Assembly: GCA_020632715.1 (NCBI GenBank)
Contig: JACKFA010000005.1
Coordinates: forward strand, 248,001 to 312,000
Direction of reading: 5' to 3'
Length of the DNA stretch: 64,000 nt
DNA from: Deltaproteobacteria bacterium
GTDB taxonomy: Bacteria; Myxococcota_A; UBA9042; PHBI01
The notes under the pieces were generated by a model that saw nothing but the letters and a program-made list of their open reading frames with translations, was not told where the DNA came from and did not search any database. Positions 17,923 through 26,193 of the stretch are shown here, piece after piece. Numbering within the stretch: the first letter of the stretch is position 1; each line of letters opens with the position of its first letter. The translations under genes were made by a program, and so were the position numbers.

Positions 17923-18350
17923 GCCCCGCGGTCGATGCGGTCCGCGTGCGGCGCCGGCTCGAGCGGCTGGAGCAGCTCTGCGCCGAGCTCGACCGCGCGG
18001 CCGCCCTCGCCACGGCGGCCGTCGTCGGAGACCGGGATCTCGTCGCGGCGACGGAGCGGCGGCTCCAGGTCGCGGTGCAAGCCGCGATCGACGTCGCGGC
18101 CCACCTCGTGGCAGCGAGCGCCATCCCGACGCCCGAGGGTTACGCCGGCACGTTCCGCGCGCTGGCCCACGCAGGCGTGCTCGACGCGGGGCTCGCAGGG
18201 CGGCTCGTCCAGGCGACGGGCCTCCGCAACCTGCTCGTCCACGACTACCTCGAGGTGGATCCGGCGCGGCTCCACGCGGGCCTCGCTGCCGACGTCGCCG
18301 ACCTCCGCGCCTTCGTCGCCTCGGTGAGCCGCTGGCTCGCCACGGCGTGA
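17919..18350 (+). CDS. hepT: HepT-type HEPN RNase toxin (DUF86)
   Basis: The 143-residue all-helical protein begins at GTG 17919, overlapping the stop of mntA in the sequence GTGA. It contains the HEPN RNase motif R-x4-H-x-Y at Arg103-His108-Tyr110 (RNLLVHDY). In this family Arg/His form the RNase centre, and the Tyr is the residue AMPylated by MntA. The leading helices (RLERLEQLCAELDRA, VQAAIDVAAHLVA) match DUF86. The full motif set suggests a functional toxin-antitoxin pair. No stabilised mobile element was seen next to it. Confidence 0.85.
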   Translation: MSPAVDAVRVRRRLERLEQLCAELDRAAALATAAVVGDRDLVAATERRLQVAVQAAIDVAAHLVAASAIPTPEGYAGTFRALAHAGVLDAGLAGRLVQATGLRNLLVHDYLEVDPARLHAGLAADVADLRAFVASVSRWLATA

Positions 18351-18377
18351 CGGGCGCGCCCTGCGGCGCTCATCGCG

Positions 18378-18471
18378 TCATCCGATCGGCGCGTGGACGT
18401 CGCTGAGCGCCGCGCTCGGGGGCGTCCGCGGATCGAGCGTCAGCCGCTCGACGAGCACGTTCGCGGCCTCC
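18378..18471 (-). pseudogene. Duplicated 3'-end fragment of the AraC/GyrI regulator gene
   Basis: On the minus strand this stretch encodes REAANVLVERLTLDPRTPPS followed by AALSDVHAPIG and a stop. It matches the last 31 residues of the intact regulator ending at 19505 at 24 of 31 positions, and the DNA is about 87% identical over ~92 bp. Upstream of the fragment the similarity stops abruptly, and GC drops at ~18485-18550. It is therefore a decayed or truncated copy. The unknown gene 18559-19485 sits between the two copies. Confidence 0.7.
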
Positions 18472-18558
18472 CTGGCCCCTCGGAGTGCTTTCGCACCAAT
18501 TGACCAGCTGTTCCGTTTTCTCCACGACGTAGCCCGATGCCTGTGCCATGCTCCAGCC

Positions 18559-19485
18559 ATGGTGATGCATGCGCCGAAGAAGGTACCGCCCCCGCGGGGC
18601 CGCGCCGACGGAGACGAGCACGTCGCGAAGGACGCGTCGTCGGGCCCGCGGGGCGGGCTCCGCGGCGTGGGCTTCGCCGAGGGCGAGGCGGCGCTTTCCC
18701 CGAAGGCGGAGACGCCGGCCCCGACGCGGAAGGGTGGGGGCCGCGGCGCGGGCGGGAAGCCGCCCCAGTACGCCGCCGCGTTCGAGCGGTTCCAGCGCCT
18801 CGTGCCGCCGCCCGAGAAGCAGGGCCCGCTCCCGCCGCTCGGTGACGTGACGCCCGTGACGCCGACCGGGCTCTTCGCGGAGGTCTACACGCCCCTCGAG
18901 TACGGCGAGCTCCTCGCCCGGATCGAGGCCGGCTACCGTGAGGACCCGCTCTTCGCCATGTTCGCGTCGATGGGCTTCGACAAGAACACCATCATGAAGT
19001 CCATCGACGCGCTCCGCCTCGAGCCCAACGCGCCGCGCGTGAACGACCCGACGGGGGACGCGGCCGGCACCGTCGTGGACGAGACGATCGCCAAGGATCT
19101 CGGTCAGGTCGAGCGCAACCCAGCCAAGTACCGCGACCTCCTCGTGCGAGCGAAGTCGCTCCTCGCGTTCGGGGTGGGGTCGCAGCTCGCGCAGTCGCAG
19201 AGCGACGGCGGCGTCGCGAATGACGACCTCGTCGCGGCCGCGACCGCGGTCGTCGAGGGGTACACGGTGTACCTCGGGTGGATCGCGACGGACGCCGACA
19301 GGGACTCGCGCTTCGACTTCTGGATGGCCACGAGCGTCGCGGGCGCGCCGGACGCGGACGTCCTGAAGGCGCTGCGGGTCCTCGAGATCCGCGACCCGGC
19401 CGTCGCCGGGCCGCTCGGCGCGCGTCTCTACGCGGCCTGGGACGCGGCGCGGAAGCGCGGCGAGCGCGAGTGGCCGACGAAGTGA
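18559..19485 (+). CDS. Unknown protein with N-terminal GVGFxxGExALSP motif
   Basis: The 308-residue protein has no signal peptide. Residues 1-80 are basic, Gly/Pro-rich and probably disordered, but contain LRGVGFAEGEAALSP at 34-48. The same motif occurs at 30-44 of the otherwise unrelated protein encoded at 20514-21668. Residues ~95-300 look globular and helical (EYGELLARIEAGY, FDKNTIMKSIDALRL, VVEGYTVYLGWIATDADRD). I do not recognise the family. The gene lies between two copies of an AraC-gene 3' end, which suggests insertion or local duplication. A secreted effector or cargo with a shared targeting tag is one possibility but is not shown. Confidence 0.7.
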   Translation: MVMHAPKKVPPPRGRADGDEHVAKDASSGPRGGLRGVGFAEGEAALSPKAETPAPTRKGGGRGAGGKPPQYAAAFERFQRLVPPPEKQGPLPPLGDVTPVTPTGLFAEVYTPLEYGELLARIEAGYREDPLFAMFASMGFDKNTIMKSIDALRLEPNAPRVNDPTGDAAGTVVDETIAKDLGQVERNPAKYRDLLVRAKSLLAFGVGSQLAQSQSDGGVANDDLVAAATAVVEGYTVYLGWIATDADRDSRFDFWMATSVAGAPDADVLKALRVLEIRDPAVAGPLGARLYAAWDAARKRGEREWPTK

Positions 19486-19504
19486 ACGCCGTTCACGCGG
19501 CCGG

Positions 19505-20434
19505 TCAGTCGATCGGCACGTAGATGTCGATGAGCGCCTCGCTCGGGGGCGTGCGCGGGTCGAGCGTCAGCCGCTCCACGAGCACGTTCGCGCCCTCGCG
19601 GCGCGACCCGCCGCTCGCCCTCACCCAGTCGACCGCGAGCCAGCGCACCGCCTCACCGAGCGTGTCGTCGCTCCCGACGTGCCTGAGCACCGCGTAGCGC
19701 CCGCCGCCGATCGTCCCGGCCAGCACCCCCTGCTCGTTCGCCACCACCGGCTTCGGCGACGCGACGCAGAGGTCCATGCGGAACTCGTCGGGCCGCGGCC
19801 CGTCGGGCGAGCCATAGAGCACGTTGTACGTCGCGTGCCGCGCCGGCGGCAGGTCGTTCGCCTTCCGGTACGCGATGAGGCGCTGCACCGACGCGAAGAT
19901 GCCGCGCGGGTCCCCGCGGTGCACCACCATCGCGACCGGGGTCTCGGGGAGGTCGACGACGCGCACGTCGTCCGGGCGATAGGCCTTCTGCATGTGCTGG
20001 CTCCTGAGTCGGCGAAGGGCGTCGTACTCCCGGTGCCAGAGGTCCCACCGGGGCCTCCGCCGGAACGTGGACGGCGCCTGACCGAGCCGCTGCCTGAACG
20101 CCCGCGTGAACGCCTCGTGGCTCTCGTAGCCGCTCGCGAGCGCGACCTCCACGACCTGCACCGCCGGCGCGAACACGAGCACCACGGCCGCGCGACACAG
20201 GCGCAGCCGCTGCACGTACTCGTGCGGGCTCATCGCCGCGCTCGCGGCGAACCGGCGGTGGAAGTGGAAGCGCGACGCGCGCGCGACCGACGACAGCGCC
20301 TCGAGCGAGAGATCCTCCTCGAGGTGGGCGTCGATGTGGGCGAGGACGCGCCGGAGCCGCCCGCGGTCGAGGCGCGGGCGGGCGGCGACGCCGTCTCCGC
20401 CGGGCTCTCCGGCGGCAGGGCTGGGCTCGGTCAT
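19505..20434 (-). CDS. AraC-family transcriptional regulator with GyrI-like effector domain
   Basis: The 309-residue protein has an N-terminal AraC double helix-turn-helix (~30-125: LSLEALSSVARASRFHFHRRFAA and the second helix VVEVALASGYESHEAFTRAFRQRLGQAP). A GyrI/SoxS-binding-like ligand domain follows (~150-309: FASVQRLIAYRKAN... to the terminal PID). Proteins of this layout (Rob/SoxS-like) sense small hydrophobic molecules and activate efflux or stress genes. A GTG at 20503 would add 23 basic residues, and I prefer the ATG. The start is 79 bp after the stop of the upstream unknown gene on the same strand. Its last ~90 bp are duplicated at 18378-18471. Confidence 0.88.
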   Translation of the reverse strand: MTEPSPAAGEPGGDGVAARPRLDRGRLRRVLAHIDAHLEEDLSLEALSSVARASRFHFHRRFAASAAMSPHEYVQRLRLCRAAVVLVFAPAVQVVEVALASGYESHEAFTRAFRQRLGQAPSTFRRRPRWDLWHREYDALRRLRSQHMQKAYRPDDVRVVDLPETPVAMVVHRGDPRGIFASVQRLIAYRKANDLPPARHATYNVLYGSPDGPRPDEFRMDLCVASPKPVVANEQGVLAGTIGGGRYAVLRHVGSDDTLGEAVRWLAVDWVRASGGSRREGANVLVERLTLDPRTPPSEALIDIYVPID

Positions 20435-20513
20435 GCTCACGTCGTCGACCGTAGCCGCCGTGGCCGCCCCGCGCCTGACCGATCTTGCGCGTTTCTTCGA
20501 CACCCCACCCCGC

Positions 20514-21668
20514 TCACACGGGCTTCTTGCCCTTCGTGACCTTCCTCTTCGGCGGCGCCTTCTTCGCGACCTTCGACGGCGCCGCCGGCCCCGCGAGCGC
20601 CCGCCGCTTCTTCGTCTTCGGCGGCTCCGGCGGCTTCAGCGTCGCGCGGTCCCGGAGCCTCGAGGGCGGGTGCACGACGCCCTTCGAGACGTCCTTCACC
20701 TCGCTCGCGAGCTCACTCTGCGCCTTCGCGGTGGCCGGCACGTCCTCCATGTCGACGTCGTCGAGCTCCTCGTCGACGAAGTCCGGGTCGAGCAGGAGCC
20801 GCGCGTCCTCGATGTAGGTCCCGAGCCCGCCGACGTCGCTCAGCATGCCGTCCCCGAGGCGGTCGATGTTCTTGTCGTCCGCGAGGTCCTTCGTCTCGCC
20901 CTTCCCCTTCAGGTGCTTCTTGCCGATCTTCTCGGTCCGCGTGTAGCCGTACACCGCGAACGGCCCGAGCGCCGTCAGCTCGTGGATGATGTCGTAGGGG
21001 TCGTCCTTCCCGGGCGCCCCGGCGACCGTCTTCGCCCCGCCGCTCTTCGCCTCGAGGTGCCGCTGGAGCTCGTTGTAGAGGCCGACGTAGTGGGCGTAGG
21101 CGCGCCGGACCTGCGCCGACTTCTCGCCCTTCCCCTCGAAGATCCCCTTCTCGCCGCCCTTGTCGGCGAACTCCTTCTCCACGGCCGCCTTCCACGCCTC
21201 CGGCGGCATCACCTGCTCGCTCGCGACGTGCTTCAGGTCGATGGCCCCCTTCGACGCGAAGAGCGCCTCCTTGTAGGCCGCGTACCCCACGGTGTGCGGC
21301 CCCTGGTGCACCCCGAGGCTGCTCAGCTTGTTCGTCGACTTCGTCTTCATGTACGAGAAGAGCGTGCGCGGGCGCCCCTTCTCGCTGATGGGATCGGGCA
21401 TCGGCAGCGCGTGCTCCCACGCGAGCGCCTCGGCCTCCGTCGCGAACTCCCGCGACGGGTCGATGTCGCTCACCCAGACCCCCTTGGCCTTGTTCTCGAC
21501 CGGCTTCATCTGCACGGGCGCCGCCCCGGCGCCCACCGGCGAGAGCGCGCGCTCCCCGTCCGCGAAGCCCACGCCCTTCAGCGCGCTCGGCGCCCGCGTC
21601 GCCGCGGCGTCGCCGTCCATCGTGGCGCGCGTCGCCGCGGCCTCCTTCTTCTCGACGTACTGGAGCAT
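20514..21668 (-). CDS. Unknown protein with N-terminal GVGFxxGExALSP motif and basic Lys-rich tail
   Basis: The 384-residue protein has no signal peptide. The motif LKGVGFADGERALSP at residues 30-44 matches 12 of 15 positions in the protein encoded at 18559-19485. It is followed by a VQMK segment. A central domain (~75-290) contains LGVHQGPHTVGYAAYKEAL, with two His that could be catalytic or metal-binding, but I cannot assign a family. The last ~50 residues are Lys/Pro/Arg-rich (KTKKRRALAGP, KKAPPKRKVTKGKKPV), as in DNA-binding or polyanion-binding tails. The ATG at 21668 has a moderate ribosome binding site. It is divergent from the LamG lipoprotein gene. Confidence 0.72.
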   Translation of the reverse strand: MLQYVEKKEAAATRATMDGDAAATRAPSALKGVGFADGERALSPVGAGAAPVQMKPVENKAKGVWVSDIDPSREFATEAEALAWEHALPMPDPISEKGRPRTLFSYMKTKSTNKLSSLGVHQGPHTVGYAAYKEALFASKGAIDLKHVASEQVMPPEAWKAAVEKEFADKGGEKGIFEGKGEKSAQVRRAYAHYVGLYNELQRHLEAKSGGAKTVAGAPGKDDPYDIIHELTALGPFAVYGYTRTEKIGKKHLKGKGETKDLADDKNIDRLGDGMLSDVGGLGTYIEDARLLLDPDFVDEELDDVDMEDVPATAKAQSELASEVKDVSKGVVHPPSRLRDRATLKPPEPPKTKKRRALAGPAAPSKVAKKAPPKRKVTKGKKPV

Positions 21669-22049
21669 GACGAGTCCTGGCTGGTGATCGGACCGACCTG
21701 GGCGAGGTAGCACGGCGGCGGCGTCGTGGCCAGGACCCGGCGCGTCTCGAGCCGCGCGCGCGGCCCCACCACGTCACTCTCCCCGGCATATTGGAGTGCG
21801 CGAGATATTGCGCGCGCTCCGGCGCGGGCGTCCTCGGCGCCACTGTGTGTTCTCACCCGCCTGCGCGGCGGCCTCGAGCGATGTCACCCACCGGCGCCGG
21901 GCGTCGATTCACGTTGCAGGGCGACGCCCCCTCGTGCTGGAATGACGACGCGCCCTCGTGTGCACCGAGGCGCTCCCCGAGCCACGCCGCGCCCGCCCTG
22001 TCGACATCGCCGCCCCGGTCACCCGCCGGTCTGCCACCTGGAGGCGTCC
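21669..22049. other. Divergent intergenic region with an imperfect hairpin
   Basis: This 381-bp region separates a minus-strand unknown gene from the plus-strand LamG lipoprotein gene. No coding signal was found. An imperfect stem-loop lies at 21793-21820 (GGAG-T-GCGCG, 8-base loop AGATATTG, CGCGC-G-CTCC) in a locally AT-richer patch. The patch could include promoter or operator sequence. Otherwise I see nothing specific. Confidence 0.35.
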
Positions 22050-25000
22050 ATGTGCCGTCCCCCGCTCGCCCTGCCCCTCGCGCTCGCCCTCGCGGCCCTC
22101 ACCGCCTGCGGCGGCGGCGCCGCCACGCCGGGTGACGTCGCCGCCGGCGCGCGCGTCGCGATCCGCGTCGCCCCCCTCGATCTCGCAGGCGTCACCGACG
22201 TCACCTACCGCCTCACCGTCACGGCCGGCGCGGCGACCGTGTGGACGAAGGACGTCCGCTCCTCCGACTACGGCGACGGCGCGGGCTCGCTGACCTACGT
22301 CGGCCCGTGCGACGCGACCGCCGCGAACACCGTCGGGCTCGAGATCCTCGAGATCCGCGACGCCACCCGGGCCCTCACCGACCCGGGCGACTTCAAGAAC
22401 CCGGCGCCCGCCGGGAGCCCGATCACGCGCCCCGCGACCTGCTCCCCTGACGCGGACACCGCGGTCGCCTTCGACCTGACCGTCCTCCGCCGAGCGCAGC
22501 AGGGCTTCTTCGACGTCGCGGTCACCTTCGACGACGTCTTCTGCTCGGCCAAGATCGACTGCGAGCGCGACGGCGGCGGCACGCTCGACCTCCTCTTCGA
22601 CCCCGACGGCGGCGGCCGCGTCCCGAGCGTCGTCCTCGGCTTCGCCTGCACCGCCGGCGTCGGCGCCGCGACGCACCTCTGGCTCGACCGCCCGACCCTC
22701 ACCTGCGGCGGCGTCCCGACGCGGCTCCCCATCGACGGCGACGCCGCCGGCAACGTCTACACCGCGAACCCGGCCGGGCCGGTGCGGCAGCTCGCCGTCT
22801 ACCGCGGCCGCGAGCAGCTCACGGACGGCGCCGGCGCCTCGTTCGAGAAGCTCTACGCGAACGTCGCGCTCGCGGTCGATCCCGGCGCGGCGTGCTCGCT
22901 GAGCGCCGTCGGCACCGCCTCGGACGGCGCGTTCACCGACCTCACCACCCCGTCCGACGCCTACCCGCTCATCCGCTGGGAGATCGCGCCCCTCACCGAC
23001 GCGACGCGCCCCGTCTGCGGGCAGCGCGGGCTCGACGACCCCGGCGAGCCCGAGGGGCAGGGGGTCTTCACCGACTACACGCGCGGCGCGGCGCACGTCT
23101 TCGACCTCGGCGTGACCGCCGACCCCGAGGACGCCGCCGGCGTCGTGGTGCTCCGCTCCGGCATCAGCTGCGGCGACGGCCGCTGCGAGGGCGCCGAGAC
23201 CGGCGTGAGCTGCCCCGAGGACTGCCTCGCCGTCTGCCCGGCCGGCCTCCGCGGCGCCGCCTGCGACACGCCCTGCGCCGACGCGCCGCGCTGCACGGGC
23301 GCCGTCACCTGCGACCGCTACGGCGACGGCGCGCCAACCGCCTGCGAGGGCTGCGTCGCCGGCACCTGGGGGACCACCTGCGCGAGCGACTGCGCCCTCG
23401 CGACCTGCGCCGGCGTCGTGAGCTGCGACCCGGACGACGGCGTCGTCACGGGGTGCACCCAGTGCGCCGCCGGCTGGTTCGGCGCGCTCTGCGACAGCGA
23501 CTGGTACGACCCCGCGTTCGCCTACCGCGCGCCGCTCACCGTGACCGCGAGCGACTACTCCGGCGCCGCGAGCTACGTGCACGTGCCGGTCGACGTCGAC
23601 GCGATCTGCTACGGCACGCGCCTGCCGCCGACGCTCTACTCCTTCGGCCTCGACGAGGGGCCCGGGGGCGATCACGTCGACTCCCTCGACGGCCACGGCG
23701 GCTTCGCCCCCCTCGAGCACGGCGGCGCCTTCGTCGCCGGGCACGACGGCCGCGGCTCGGCGCTGTCGCTGAACGGCGCGAGCGACTGGGTCGACCTCCC
23801 GGACGTGGTGCCGTCCACGGGCACCATGACGCTCGCCGCCTGGGTCCGCCCGAGCGCGCTCCCGACGACCGGCTACCCGGCGGTCGTGTCGGCCTGGGGC
23901 ACGGTGAACGTGTCCGGCGGCGAGGTGTACCTGATGGCGCTCGCGCAGGACGCGGCGTGCTCGAACGGCGACGGCCAGGGCGGCGTGCGCCTCATGATGA
24001 AGACCCACCCGGTGGGGCAGGCCGAGCACAGCGAGTGCACCGCGAAGATCGCGGCGGACAGCTGGGTCTTCGCGGCGCTCACCTACAGCGGGCGCGTCGA
24101 GCGGAGCTACCTCGACGGCGCGCAGCAGACCTCGCACGACTACGGGAGCAGCGCCGGGCTCGAGGCGGCGAGCGCGGTCCGGCTCGGGCTCGCGCGCGAC
24201 CTCGCGACCCACTTCGCGGGCGCCGTCGACGACGTGCGCCTCTACGACGGCTACCTCGACGACACCGACGTGCAGGCCCTCATGGCGCCGCGCTGCCGCC
24301 GCGACCTCGGCGATCTGCGCTTCGTCGACCGCGCGACGGGCGCGCTCCTGCCGTACTGGGCCGAGTCCGATCACCGCGTGCAGCTGCGCGTGCCGGTGGC
24401 GTCGCTCGCGCACACCATCGACGTCTACTACGGCGCGCCCGACGCCGCGAGCGGCTCGGACGGCGACGCCACGTTCGACTTCTTCGAGGACTTCTCGGGC
24501 GGGCTCGACAAGTGGACGGTCACGAGCGGCTGCAGCGGGAGCGGTGCCGCGACCCTGCGCTACGGGAAGCTCGAGGGCACCGGGGACTGCGCGGTCCTCA
24601 CGAGCACGGCGTCCCTCGACGGGCTCCGGCGCAACGCGTACATGGACCTCTTCCGCGACGGCACCGAGACGGCCGCGTGCGCGGACGGGCGCGTCGGCTT
24701 CGGCGGCATCAACGTCTTCGCGATCCCGCGGCTGAACCTGGCGGGGGCGGACCAGGTGAACCTCGGCACGCGCACGACCTGCGGCGGGAACGCCGGGCAG
24801 CCCGACCAGCTCGACCTCGGCACCATCGGGCTCGTCCAGGGGCACAGCGACTACTTCGAGGCCGCCTGGTACCCGCTCCGCGGCACGCTCTTCGCGCTCA
24901 CCTACGCGGGCTACCAGTTCGCGACCGCCAAGGGCGCGGTCGAGGTGCACGCGACGGGCTCGGCGTCGACGCCGCGCTGGTACGACAACGTGCGGGTGAC

Positions 25001-25397
25001 GAGCCCCGCGACGACCTCGTCGTCGTCGTTCGGGGCGCCGTGCCGCCAGGCGACCGGGAGCTGCGCGAGCTACCGCTGGATCGATCTCGGCCCGCGGACC
25101 GAGCCGCTGACCGTGCGGGCGTGCCCGGCGAACGGCAAGTCGAGCACGCAGACCTGCAACGCCGCGAACCTCGGTCGGCGCGTGCACATCGACACCGACC
25201 TCCCCTCGGCCATCAAGTTCAAGGGCTTCACCGACACCGTGCCTGCGGGCGTGGTCCCCGGCGGCGCGGGCACCGCGGCGACGCTCTCGCCCGACGGCAC
25301 CTCCCTCCTGTGGTCGGCCACCTGGGCCAACTGCCCGGAGGAGTCGGTCGCGATGGTGACCGTCGAGCACGTCTACGAGTGCCAGCTCGTGGAGTAG
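22050..25397 (+). CDS. Secreted lipoprotein with LamG and DUF2341-type domains
   Basis: The 1115-residue protein has a lipoprotein signal peptide with lipobox LTAC (Cys20). GGAGG six bases before ATG 22050 decides the start. Residues ~30-370 are beta-rich and unassigned. Residues ~371-485 form a Cys-rich EGF/laminin-like stretch (CxxDCxxxCPxGxxGxxC repeats). Residues ~530-745 are a concanavalin-type LamG domain (SALSLNGASDWVDLP, TLAAWVRPSALP, VDDVRLYDG). Residues ~750-830 match DUF2341 (LRFVDRATGALLPYWAES, IDVYYGAPDAASGSDGDATF). LamG/DUF2341 proteins are usually surface proteins that bind carbohydrate or host polymers. A role in glycan or prey-surface binding is inferred. Confidence 0.83.
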   Translation: MCRPPLALPLALALAALTACGGGAATPGDVAAGARVAIRVAPLDLAGVTDVTYRLTVTAGAATVWTKDVRSSDYGDGAGSLTYVGPCDATAANTVGLEILEIRDATRALTDPGDFKNPAPAGSPITRPATCSPDADTAVAFDLTVLRRAQQGFFDVAVTFDDVFCSAKIDCERDGGGTLDLLFDPDGGGRVPSVVLGFACTAGVGAATHLWLDRPTLTCGGVPTRLPIDGDAAGNVYTANPAGPVRQLAVYRGREQLTDGAGASFEKLYANVALAVDPGAACSLSAVGTASDGAFTDLTTPSDAYPLIRWEIAPLTDATRPVCGQRGLDDPGEPEGQGVFTDYTRGAAHVFDLGVTADPEDAAGVVVLRSGISCGDGRCEGAETGVSCPEDCLAVCPAGLRGAACDTPCADAPRCTGAVTCDRYGDGAPTACEGCVAGTWGTTCASDCALATCAGVVSCDPDDGVVTGCTQCAAGWFGALCDSDWYDPAFAYRAPLTVTASDYSGAASYVHVPVDVDAICYGTRLPPTLYSFGLDEGPGGDHVDSLDGHGGFAPLEHGGAFVAGHDGRGSALSLNGASDWVDLPDVVPSTGTMTLAAWVRPSALPTTGYPAVVSAWGTVNVSGGEVYLMALAQDAACSNGDGQGGVRLMMKTHPVGQAEHSECTAKIAADSWVFAALTYSGRVERSYLDGAQQTSHDYGSSAGLEAASAVRLGLARDLATHFAGAVDDVRLYDGYLDDTDVQALMAPRCRRDLGDLRFVDRATGALLPYWAESDHRVQLRVPVASLAHTIDVYYGAPDAASGSDGDATFDFFEDFSGGLDKWTVTSGCSGSGAATLRYGKLEGTGDCAVLTSTASLDGLRRNAYMDLFRDGTETAACADGRVGFGGINVFAIPRLNLAGADQVNLGTRTTCGGNAGQPDQLDLGTIGLVQGHSDYFEAAWYPLRGTLFALTYAGYQFATAKGAVEVHATGSASTPRWYDNVRVTSPATTSSSSFGAPCRQATGSCASYRWIDLGPRTEPLTVRACPANGKSSTQTCNAANLGRRVHIDTDLPSAIKFKGFTDTVPAGVVPGGAGTAATLSPDGTSLLWSATWANCPEESVAMVTVEHVYECQLVE

Positions 25398-25715
25398 CCC
25401 GCAATGTGCCATGTGGCACAACCGCCGACGCCGATCGGGTGTTTTGACACAGCGGCGCAGACGGGCGCCCAGCCGCCCGCGTAGCGCGCGCGAGGCGCTC
25501 GACGGCGCGTCCGGGCGGCGGACACCGGCGTCGCCGGCCGCGCCCCGACGCCGAGGTTACAGAGTGCCAGCGGCGGCCGCACGAACACCGTCGAGGCCGC
25601 GGCGATCGGGCCGACCTGAAGGGAGACCGGGCACGTCGGAGCCACCTGTCGCAGCCCACCATCGACGAAACACGACCAGCCGCGCGCGACGCGGCGACGC
25701 ACGGGAGCATGTGAC
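25398..25715. other. Intergenic region upstream of bacteriohemerythrin gene
   Basis: The 318-bp gap contains no convincing gene. It holds the perfect palindrome at 25405-25420 (separate entry) and a TTGACA hexamer at 25444-25449 that lacks a plausible -10 partner at 16-18 bp. The ribosome binding site of the next gene, GGGAG, is at its right edge, about ten bases before ATG 25716. Confidence 0.35.
25405..25420. promoter_or_regulatory. Perfect 16-bp palindrome TGTGCCATGTGGCACA
   Basis: Seven-base arms TGTGCCA and TGGCACA surround a two-base centre. The spacing TGTG-N8-CACA equals that of CRP/FNR-family operators (TGTGA-N6-TCACA), though the inner bases differ. It lies 7 bp after the LamG gene stop and ~295 bp before the bacteriohemerythrin start. 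It may be an operator for the downstream genes or a compact terminator stem. No T-run follows, so I favour an operator, weakly. Confidence 0.4.
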
Positions 25716-26123
25716 ATGGCACTCTTCGAGTGGAGCGACGACTACTCCGTCAAGGTCCCCTCCATCGACGCGCAGCACAAGCAGCTCGTCGGCCTCCTGA
25801 ACGAGCTCCACGACGGCATGTTCAGCGGCGCGGGCATGGCGCACCTCGAGTCCGTCCTCGGCGGGCTCATCGAGTACACGGCCCACCACTTCGCGCACGA
25901 GGAGGAGCTCTTCGCGGCGCACGGCTACCCGCTCGCCGAGGCGCACATCGCCGAGCACCGCCGCCTCGTCGAGCAGGTCCTCGACTACAAGCGCAAGCTC
26001 GAGGCGGGCGAGGTGAGCCTCAACATGGAGCTGATGATGTTCCTCAAGAACTGGCTCATCAAGCACATCCTCGGCTCGGACAAGCTCTACGTCGCGCACT
26101 TCGTCGAGCGGCGCGTCCAATAG
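25716..26123 (+). CDS. Bacteriohemerythrin (oxygen-binding di-iron protein)
   Basis: The 135-residue four-helix protein carries the complete di-iron ligand set of bacteriohemerythrins at canonical positions: His21, His58, Glu62, His77, His81, His117 and Asp122 (HHFAHEEELF, HIAEHRRL and HILGSDK). Such proteins bind O2 reversibly in the cytoplasm and serve in oxygen sensing, storage or delivery. It ends 70 bp before a kinase-like gene in the same orientation. That arrangement suggests an oxygen-responsive unit, which is an inference from order. Confidence 0.93.
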   Translation: MALFEWSDDYSVKVPSIDAQHKQLVGLLNELHDGMFSGAGMAHLESVLGGLIEYTAHHFAHEEELFAAHGYPLAEAHIAEHRRLVEQVLDYKRKLEAGEVSLNMELMMFLKNWLIKHILGSDKLYVAHFVERRVQ

Positions 26124-26193
26124 CGCTCACCCAGGCGCCTCCTCGCTCCTCTCTCGGCCCGGGCGCCCGCGCGCCCGGCGAATGGGATATGCC

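Noticed and set aside
25414..25430. TGGCAC resembling a sigma-54 -24 element
   Set aside because: There is no TTGC or GC element at the required -12 spacing; the bases are better explained as half of the palindrome.
25444..25449. TTGACA as a sigma-70 -35 box
   Set aside because: No acceptable -10 element at 16-18 bp, and the region is GC-rich.
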